Assembly (NCBI GenBank): GCA_963676905.2
Contig: CAXXVE010000001.1
Location: 3,100,001-3,164,000, forward strand
Origin: Oceanispirochaeta sp963676905
GTDB lineage: Bacteria; Spirochaetota; Spirochaetia; DSM-2461
DNA: 64,000 nucleotides
Direction: 5' to 3'
Shown: positions 58,412-64,000 of the stretch, in pieces
Layout of the letters: every line of letters begins with the position of its first letter
How positions within the stretch are numbered: position 1 is the first letter of the stretch
The notes under the pieces: generated by a model
Told to the model about the DNA's origin: nothing
Databases searched by the model: none
What the model saw: the letters and a program-made list of their open reading frames with translations, nothing else
Made by a program: the position numbers and the translations under genes

Positions 58412-59881
58412 AAAGCCCAGATTCAATCCGCATGCATATCCTTCAAGAGACTCTCCTATCTGCTCATTTTCAACACCCTGGTTCATAAAGAACAGGCTGA
58501 AGTACATGGGAGAGTCTGGGATATAGAGATACCCCTCAACACCCACCTGGGTAACAATGTTTTTATCCAGATCAAAAGGAATAAAGAGGGCTGCTGAAAG
58601 AGTCGCTCCGAAAATATCCTCCGAATAAGCGACACCCCAGCGCAGAACAGATAGTATATCACCGCTCCCGACGGCACCTGTGGCAGGAAGTGAATCAAAG
58701 GTGTACAGGATTTCGGGAGTCACAACAAGATCCCAGTTGTTCAGGTCAAACTGGCAGGGGATAAAGAAGGAAATCCCTCCGGGGTCTCTGATAATCGTAC
58801 TTTCGAGGCTGTCGCTGAAATCACTTATAGAGGATGTATAACCCCCCTTGAGCCCGAGGGCCATCTGGAACAGTTCATTTCCAAATACCTGCACCTTTTG
58901 TGAAGTGCTCAAGCGGATAGACGGTATTTTCATTTCATTGATAAAAGCTATCTCTGTTTCAAAAGCTGCTTCCCATCTTTTTACTGGCGAGAGGCGTACG
59001 AAAAAGGAGAGTGGAACCGCATCTGTCGTGCTCTCCCAAAGGCTCTCATAGACAACGGTTGAACCGAACTGAAACCCTCCGGGGAAAATTATCTGAGCTG
59101 TCGGGCTTAAGAGATAACCGGCAGAACCGGACCAGTAGGAGAGCGGTTTTCTGCTGTAGGCCTTGGTCAGTTCAACAGTGAGCCTTTCTCCAGGTACCAT
59201 CTGAAGACGGTATTCGCCGGAAGTCTGCTGCTTTTCAAGAGTGTCCCTGCCGTCCCATGTAAATACAAAGGGGCTTTTATTTTGTTCTGGAAGAAGGGTG
59301 ATCACATATTCCTGGTCTGAATTTTTGATTTCTGCAGAACTGTGGATGCTGCTGTCTTCGCTGCTGAGGACCATAAGGCGTCTGTAGTAGGCGGGATCTC
59401 CCGGATTAATGGAAGTATATACAGGCCCTGTTTTGACCTGAATCGCAGATGATTCCAGTTGAGTCTCAGGGGGGGCTTCCGGGGACTTGTAGTTTACGAA
59501 CACAGTCGTTCTGTAGTCGTTTCTTATATTGACCCAGAAGGAAAGATCCTCATATCCGGGCTTCTCCAGGCTGATTCTTGTATATCCTGTAGAAAGGCTG
59601 TTGTTTTCATAGGGGGTTCGGCCCGCTTCAAGATCAAATATATAAACCTTTACATACTCGATGTCGCATATGATCTCAAGTCCAGTTCCAAACTGGAAAA
59701 CCGTCCCCTTCAGGCCGTCTTCCTCTTCAAGCCGGGAGGGTCTCTCATATTCAAGTTTTTTACGGTTTTCAACCCGGACACTTGGTTCTCCAAAGAGGGG
59801 CGCCAATGATATAAGAGCCAGAAAAAGTGTTATTGTTCGTCTTGGTGAGAAATCGTATGCCTTGATTCTTTCTCTTTTCAA
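58403..59881 (-). CDS. Exported PEGA-like protein with C-terminal beta-barrel
   Basis: A 492-residue protein. Basic N-terminus and signal stretch (RTITLFLALISLAPLFG) lead to a PEGA-like repeat: EYVKVYIFDLEAGRTPYENNSLSTGYTRISLEKPGYEDL (about 75-113). The second half (260-492) has regular beta strands (YLLSPTAQIIFPGGFQFGSTVVYE, FFVRLSPVKRWEAAFETEIAF) and ends in YACGLNLGFLF, a terminal Phe as in outer-membrane barrels. An outer-membrane protein is likely. It is divergent from the 59912 gene, whose ATG lies 31 bp upstream. Confidence 0.72.
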   Translation of the reverse strand: MKRERIKAYDFSPRRTITLFLALISLAPLFGEPSVRVENRKKLEYERPSRLEEEDGLKGTVFQFGTGLEIICDIEYVKVYIFDLEAGRTPYENNSLSTGYTRISLEKPGYEDLSFWVNIRNDYRTTVFVNYKSPEAPPETQLESSAIQVKTGPVYTSINPGDPAYYRRLMVLSSEDSSIHSSAEIKNSDQEYVITLLPEQNKSPFVFTWDGRDTLEKQQTSGEYRLQMVPGERLTVELTKAYSRKPLSYWSGSAGYLLSPTAQIIFPGGFQFGSTVVYESLWESTTDAVPLSFFVRLSPVKRWEAAFETEIAFINEMKIPSIRLSTSQKVQVFGNELFQMALGLKGGYTSSISDFSDSLESTIIRDPGGISFFIPCQFDLNNWDLVVTPEILYTFDSLPATGAVGSGDILSVLRWGVAYSEDIFGATLSAALFIPFDLDKNIVTQVGVEGYLYIPDSPMYFSLFFMNQGVENEQIGESLEGYACGLNLGFLF

Positions 59882-59911
59882 TTCTCTTCTCCCGTCCGAT
59901 AATCAGTAATA

Positions 59912-60571
59912 ATGAAAGGCCATAAATACTTTATTATAGCATTATTCCTCATTTCACAACTGTTGTACAGCCAGAGTTCTCTATTCGGAACAGGTGAGGG
60001 AACCGGAAATCAGGAGGCCGTCTCCCCCGTTGAAACTGCCGACGCCACAAGCCCTGGAAGTAGCGCTCCCGATGACGGGAAGGAATCAGACAGCTCCGTT
60101 GAAAATAACGAACTGCCTGCAGGTTACGGAAGCATTCTCCTCGGCATGGAAATGGATGATGTGAAGGAACTCCTTCTGACTGAACCCAGGTTTGATTTCA
60201 GAGGAGATCCGGATGTTTCAATACAAAGAAACGGGAATCAGCAGCTTATAAGCAGCCGGGGCCGTGCATTCATTGATCAGGGATTTTTTCAGTTCAATGA
60301 TTCAAGACTCTATCTGATCATTATTAATATGAATCCAGAACGGGTGGACTTCTTTTCCATGCAGCAGACTCTTACTGCCAAATACGGAGAACCCGAAGAA
60401 CTCTCGCCCGAAGGTCTCTACTGGCGCAATGAAAATGTTCAGCTGAGTCTTGAATATCCTCTGACTGTCAAATATCTTGATCTTGAAGTTTTTGAAAGCT
60501 TTATTCAGGAGGATGTTCGTCTGAAAAGTTTTCAGGAGATTTCAAGATCCAAATTTTTAGAGGAATTCTGA
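59912..60571 (+). CDS. Exported protein of unknown function
   Basis: A 219-residue protein with signal (YFIIALFLISQLLYSQ). A low-complexity Glu/Ser/Gly region (about 20-60) is followed by a folded domain from NELPAGYGSILLGMEMDDVKELLLTEPRFDFRGDPDVS, with a helix-strand pattern and LTAKYGEPEELSPEGLYWRNENVQLSLEY. This resembles the common Bacterial lipoprotein 'MDDVK' type of spirochaetes, but I do not recall a characterised member. The stop overlaps the DUF192 start (TGATG), so both form one operon. Confidence 0.7.
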   Translation: MKGHKYFIIALFLISQLLYSQSSLFGTGEGTGNQEAVSPVETADATSPGSSAPDDGKESDSSVENNELPAGYGSILLGMEMDDVKELLLTEPRFDFRGDPDVSIQRNGNQQLISSRGRAFIDQGFFQFNDSRLYLIIINMNPERVDFFSMQQTLTAKYGEPEELSPEGLYWRNENVQLSLEYPLTVKYLDLEVFESFIQEDVRLKSFQEISRSKFLEEF

Positions 60572-61002
60572 TGCTTAAAAAATCTGCAGCTCTTTATCCG
60601 CTGCTATTTCTTTTATTTATATCCGCCTGCTCAGGTGGCAGTAACCGTGAGTTTACTACCCTTGTTATAGGCAAAACTGAGATTCGGGCGGAACTGGCCC
60701 GCACAGCTGAAGAGAGACAGCAGGGGCTTATGAAACGAAAATCCCTTCCTTCTGAAGAGGGAATGCTCTTTGTTTTTGACAGGGAACAGAAGATGTCCTT
60801 CTGGATGAAGGATACAACCATTCCCCTTTCTATTGCCTATATAAGTAAATCGGGAGAGATCAAAGAGATACATGATATGAATCCCCTTGATCAGAGACCC
60901 GTCAGTTCAAGGCACTCGGTGCTCTATGCACTGGAGGTCAATCAGGGATTTTTCGAGGAGAAGGGAATCTCTCCCGGCGACCGGGTTCAGTTCTCTTTCT
61001 GA
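60571..61002 (+). CDS. DUF192 family lipoprotein
   Basis: A 143-residue lipoprotein (LYPLLFLLFISAC, lipobox Cys about 20). The DUF192 core is complete: IRAELARTAEERQQGLMKRKSLPSEEGMLFVFDREQKMSFWMKDTTIPLSIAYISKSG-type (about 38-100), followed by SVLYALEVNQGFFEEKGISPGDRV. The family is small beta-rich and of unknown function, probably in the periplasm. ATG start overlaps the stop of the preceding gene. The stop overlaps xseB convergently by 16 bp. Confidence 0.88.
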   Translation: MLKKSAALYPLLFLLFISACSGGSNREFTTLVIGKTEIRAELARTAEERQQGLMKRKSLPSEEGMLFVFDREQKMSFWMKDTTIPLSIAYISKSGEIKEIHDMNPLDQRPVSSRHSVLYALEVNQGFFEEKGISPGDRVQFSF

Positions 61003-61193
61003 TCCTGCCCGGAAGCCGCTGCAGAGCTGATCTCTTCAATGATCTGCTCTGCATTGTTGAGCTCCTTATCAATCTCATCTGCCAGGGCTGTTCCCTCCCT
61101 GTAAAGTTTTAATTGCTCGTCAAAGTCGACGGCTCCGGTTTTGATAATCTCACCGATCTCTTCAAGACGTTTTATTTTATTTTCAAATTTCAT
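60987..61193 (-). CDS. xseB: Exodeoxyribonuclease VII small subunit
   Basis: A 68-residue helical protein: FENKIKRLEEIGEIIKTGAVDFDEQLKLYREGTALADEIDKELNNAEQIIEEI fits the XseB pattern (ExGxxDLExxLxxYexGxxLxxxC). It partners XseA, encoded directly upstream with a 4-bp overlap, to degrade single-stranded DNA to oligonucleotides in the cytoplasm. The convergent end overlaps the DUF192 gene. Confidence 0.9.
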   Translation of the reverse strand: MKFENKIKRLEEIGEIIKTGAVDFDEQLKLYREGTALADEIDKELNNAEQIIEEISSAAASGQDQKEN

Positions 61194-62398
61194 TTCTGTT
61201 CTCCTTCTACTACCGCTGTTCTCTCACCGTCCCTGAATTTAAGGGTGAGTCTGTCTCCCTCTTTGAGGCTGGCTGAGGAACTTATAATACTGTCGTCCCT
61301 GTATATAAGAGAGTAACCGCGGCTCAGCATAATCTCAGGCGAAGCCGAGGCTATCTGCTCTCGCATCAATGTGCTGCGGAAACGGTAGCCTTTAATCTTT
61401 TCGTTCAACAATCCTGTCTGCTCCATCTTCCAGAGATCCGGAAACTGCCTGAACTCCTCGATGTTCTCTCTCAAGCTCTTTGTAAGAACATCTTTCCCGC
61501 AGCTGCCAAGGCGCCAGCGTGCACGTTCTACAGAGTGTCCCAATAGCCTGGACAGTTCACTGCGGGTACCTGAAAGCCGCTGAGCCAGTTCGAGAGTCCG
61601 GGCTGAAACGATTTCTGCGGCAGCTGACGGGGTGGGTGCTCTGTGATCTGCTGCAAAGTCGGCAAGGGAAAAATCGGTTTCATGGCCCACTCCGCTAATC
61701 ACCGGTATATCCGATGAGGCTACGGCCCTGACAACCCTCTCATCACTGAAGGATATGAGGTCTTCCATGGAACCGCCTCCTCTTGCAAGGATAATTACAT
61801 CCACGTCATCAGATCTGTTTGCTGCAGCAAGTGAACGGACAATCGACGGAGCCGACTGCTCTCCCTGAACAACAGTGTCATAGATTTTAAGGCGGAAACT
61901 TTTCATTCTTCTTTTCAGTACCTGGATAATATCCTGGACAGCTGCTCCCCGTGCGGATGTCACTGCCGCAATAGTGCGGGGGTAGTCGGGTAGGGGCCTT
62001 TTCCGTTCAGGGGCAAAAAGACCTTCGGCCTCCAGCTTCTTTTTAAGCATTTCAAGCTGATATAGAAGGTCTCCCCGTCCGCTTTGTTCCATGGATTCGC
62101 ATATGAGCTGATAGTTACCTCTCTGGGGGTATACAGTTATTCTTCCAATTACAGTTACAGACATTCCGTCACTGGGTGTGAAATCAAGACCCTGGCGCTG
62201 CTGGCGGAAAAGGACGCTTGTAAGCACAGCATCCCTGTCTTTCAAATTGAAGTAGCAGTGCCCTGAAGCCGCAGGACGGAAATTACTTATCTCACCTTTT
62301 ACCCTAACAACAGGAAAGCGTTCCTCCAGGGCATTTTTTATAAGAAATGTTATTTCACCTACATTGAAACTGGGGATCTGTGTATAGTCTCTTATCAT
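61190..62398 (-). CDS. xseA: Exodeoxyribonuclease VII large subunit
   Basis: A 402-residue catalytic subunit. N-terminal OB-fold (FPVVRVKGEISNFRPAASGHCYFNLKDRDAVLTSVLF, about 27-65). VTSARGAAVQDIIQVLKRR, VQGEQSAPSIV, DVIILARGGGSMEDLISFSDERVVRAVASSDIPVISGVGHETDFSLADFAADHRAPTPSAAAE are XseA signatures with the catalytic Asp/His set. The length is slightly short for the family because the C-terminal coiled coil is reduced. The gene runs with xseB downstream and a lipoprotein gene upstream (4-bp overlaps). Confidence 0.94.
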   Translation of the reverse strand: MIRDYTQIPSFNVGEITFLIKNALEERFPVVRVKGEISNFRPAASGHCYFNLKDRDAVLTSVLFRQQRQGLDFTPSDGMSVTVIGRITVYPQRGNYQLICESMEQSGRGDLLYQLEMLKKKLEAEGLFAPERKRPLPDYPRTIAAVTSARGAAVQDIIQVLKRRMKSFRLKIYDTVVQGEQSAPSIVRSLAAANRSDDVDVIILARGGGSMEDLISFSDERVVRAVASSDIPVISGVGHETDFSLADFAADHRAPTPSAAAEIVSARTLELAQRLSGTRSELSRLLGHSVERARWRLGSCGKDVLTKSLRENIEEFRQFPDLWKMEQTGLLNEKIKGYRFRSTLMREQIASASPEIMLSRGYSLIYRDDSIISSSASLKEGDRLTLKFRDGERTAVVEGEQK

Positions 62399-62877
62399 GG
62401 CAGAAGGACCTTCTCCAGGATGTCCACGGCTTCCGACGCCTCCATTACAGCCTGCCTTATGTAATCTTTATCAGCATCCAGCCCGGCCTTTATTATATAG
62501 ACCACGAGAAATCTGTCTTGTCCTTCATCACGGATGATGGCCCAGCTTCCCATTATCCGGGTCTGCATATTGTCTTCAAGAAGCACTCGGCTTACAGCGT
62601 CCAGATCGTTTTCGCTGAGGAAATTGCTCGCTGAAAAAATCTCTCTTACAGCAGTATCTCCTGAGTAGTTCAGGTGGCCTCTGATCCATACATCTCTTGC
62701 CTGCAGGCCGCGGCCCCCGGCAATCATAAAATCACCTTCGCCATCAATCCTGTAGGGTAACTCTTCCGAGTCCAGAAAATGGATGATGCGGGAGTTGCTT
62801 TTCAGCGGGTTTGAACCGCAGGAGCAGAGAAGAATCGCAAGAGCAAGTAAGAAAGCTGTATGTTTAAGTACTTTCAT
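62395..62877 (-). CDS. Hypothetical lipoprotein
   Basis: A 160-residue lipoprotein (signal KHTAFLLALAILLCSC, Cys about 20). The mature part starts GSNPLKSNSRIIHFLDSEELPYRIDGEGDFMIAGGRGLQARDVWIRG, mixed alpha/beta, with no family I recall. It is upstream of xseA with a 4-bp overlap and so part of the same operon, though the products act in different compartments. Divergent from the spiro-SPASM gene (63 bp between starts). Confidence 0.74.
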   Translation of the reverse strand: MKVLKHTAFLLALAILLCSCGSNPLKSNSRIIHFLDSEELPYRIDGEGDFMIAGGRGLQARDVWIRGHLNYSGDTAVREIFSASNFLSENDLDAVSRVLLEDNMQTRIMGSWAIIRDEGQDRFLVVYIIKAGLDADKDYIRQAVMEASEAVDILEKVLLP

Positions 62878-62940
62878 ATTTTTATCCTCATGTAGTATCT
62901 TTCACTCAGATAACAGGTCTTTGGTGACGATATTCTGACT

Positions 62941-64000
62941 ATGAGAAATATAGTTTTTCTGAATCTGATTCATACAAATACAGTCCTCATAAAGGGAAAG
63001 ACTGTTTCCCGCAGCGTTATGGAATTTGTCTCCCGATTACCGGAAGTTGGGCAAATTATACCGATAGCCTCTGATATTGAACAGATAAAAAGCTTTTTTG
63101 ATAATGAAATTGAGAAATTTATACTGTTAAACGAAGATCGTCAGGATCTTCTCCTTGATGAAATGAGCCAGGCAGCAGAAGGTTTCAGCCACTGTTTCTA
63201 TCTTTACGGTGATACCCCTCTTCTCGATCCTGATCTCTTCGAAAGAATGTATAAAAACCATCTTAAATATTTTGCCGATTACACCTTTGCAGACGGCTAT
63301 CCCTATGGCCTTTCTGTAGAGATCGTAACACCACGGACCCTTGATGAACTGAAGAAGATTCAAGCCGCAGCTGATTTCCCTGTTAAGAGAGACGCTCTTT
63401 TTGGCTGGATTCAGAAGGATATCAACTCCTTTGATATTGAAACCGAGATATCGAAGGTCGATTTGAGAATGAAAAGAATCAGCCTTTCCGCAGACAGTAA
63501 GATCAATATCCGTCAGCTGAACAGCTTTATAGACGCAGGGATCGTAAAGGCAGAGGATTTTGTGAGGGAGCATGAACGTCTAGAAGCGTTCTGCAGGAGC
63601 TATCCTAACTACTATCAGGTTCAGATCAGCACCAGATGCCCGCAGAGCTGTTTCTCCTGTCCCTATCCCGGGATGAATCCTGATCATCTGAAAGATTCAC
63701 GTCATATGCCTGAAAAAGAGCTCACAGCTCTGATTGATAAAATTGAGGCATATACTCCCGATGCTGTTGTCTGCCTCAGCCTGTGGGGAGAACCTTCTCT
63801 CTATCCGGGAATATCGGAGGTTCTTAAAAAGCTGCTTGAAAGAAGTTCTCTTTCCTTTCTTATTGAAACCTCAGGTCTGGGATGGAGCATTGAAAAAGAT
63901 CCAGTACTGCAGGAGGTCGCTGCATCATCCAGGATTCAGTGGATTTTCTCACTTGATGCCCTGAGTCCCGAAGTTTACGAAAAAATCAGAGGGAAGGGAT
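62941..64000 (+). CDS. Spiro-SPASM radical SAM protein, N-terminal part (3' end outside window)
   Basis: The frame from ATG 62941 stays open to the right edge (353 codons). Residues 1-190 or so resemble a nucleotidyltransferase-type domain (opening MRNIVFLNLIHTNTVL, then YLYGDTPLLDPDLFERM). The radical SAM part begins with YQVQISTRCPQSCFSCPYPG (about 222-241), where Cys-x3-Cys-x2-Cys binds the iron-sulfur cluster, followed by MPEKELTALIDKI and LSLWGEPSLYPGI (the GEP motif). The combination is the spirochaete-specific 'spiro-SPASM' family. Its SPASM end and any peptide substrate are beyond the window. Function is unknown, probably peptide or small-molecule maturation. Confidence 0.82.
   Translation, partial: MRNIVFLNLIHTNTVLIKGKTVSRSVMEFVSRLPEVGQIIPIASDIEQIKSFFDNEIEKFILLNEDRQDLLLDEMSQAAEGFSHCFYLYGDTPLLDPDLFERMYKNHLKYFADYTFADGYPYGLSVEIVTPRTLDELKKIQAAADFPVKRDALFGWIQKDINSFDIETEISKVDLRMKRISLSADSKINIRQLNSFIDAGIVKAEDFVREHERLEAFCRSYPNYYQVQISTRCPQSCFSCPYPGMNPDHLKDSRHMPEKELTALIDKIEAYTPDAVVCLSLWGEPSLYPGISEVLKKLLERSSLSFLIETSGLGWSIEKDPVLQEVAASSRIQWIFSLDALSPEVYEKIRGKG

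Overview
The window looks like chromosomal DNA of a free-living member of the Spirochaetes, of the Spirochaeta or Treponema kind. The evidence is protein content: a spiro-SPASM radical SAM protein with a nucleotidyltransferase-like front end (62941 to the right edge), a UPF0164-type outer-membrane protein, a very large membrane-bound SpoIIE-type phosphatase, two EF-G paralogues side by side, many lipoproteins, and a B12-dependent ribonucleotide reductase. Codon use and moderate GC look similar across the window. I saw no insertion sequence, prophage, CRISPR array, plasmid gene or rRNA. Family assignments come from motif recognition by eye, without any database search.

Layout. 1-5.4 kb: 3' end of mfd, then a leftward pair of sensor proteins. 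5.5-9.6 kb: trmB, citrate synthase, polysaccharide deacetylase and two small leftward lipoproteins. 9.8-14.1 kb: two leftward EF-G genes, each with a terminator. 14.2-18.1 kb: nrdJ behind two NrdR-type boxes, a HIT protein whose ribosome-binding site lies in an inverted repeat, and an exported protein. 18.2-18.8 kb: six identical tandem tRNA-Val(UAC) genes. 19.2-23.7 kb: an operon of an adenine DNA methylase, murG, cvpA-like and a DNA polymerase III delta-prime-like gene.

23.8-42.5 kb is the accessory part. It holds about twenty genes for redox and electrophile chemistry and their regulators: two aldo/keto reductases, a cupin, carboxymuconolactone decarboxylase (CMD) proteins, two cyclophilin-like proteins, a DUF3737 protein, a PatB/MalY aminotransferase, a DUF4405 membrane protein, two flavodoxins, an FGE-like protein, an EamA transporter, two hydrolases, and TetR, MerR, MerR-like, AraC and LysR regulators. 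Seven products carry signal peptides or lipoboxes, including both flavodoxins and a CMD-cupin fusion, so much of this chemistry is predicted to be outside the cytoplasm. Shared DNA motifs tie the pieces together. A 20-bp element (18 of 20 identical) lies upstream of the first aldo/keto reductase and of the cupin gene next to araC. MerR-type elements lie in front of merR, the DUF3737 gene and the exported hydrolase gene. This region is my best candidate for an undescribed system.

42.6-64 kb: an NtrB/NtrC-like two-component pair with a TrpR-family gene, a NUDIX gene, TPR, TIR-like/ankyrin and membrane proteins, a spirochaete envelope and signalling block (UPF0164 protein, 995-residue repeat protein, about 1575-residue phosphatase that seems to start at a non-standard codon, zinc-ribbon protein, PEGA/barrel protein), a DUF192 lipoprotein, xseA/xseB, a lipoprotein, and the start of the spiro-SPASM gene.
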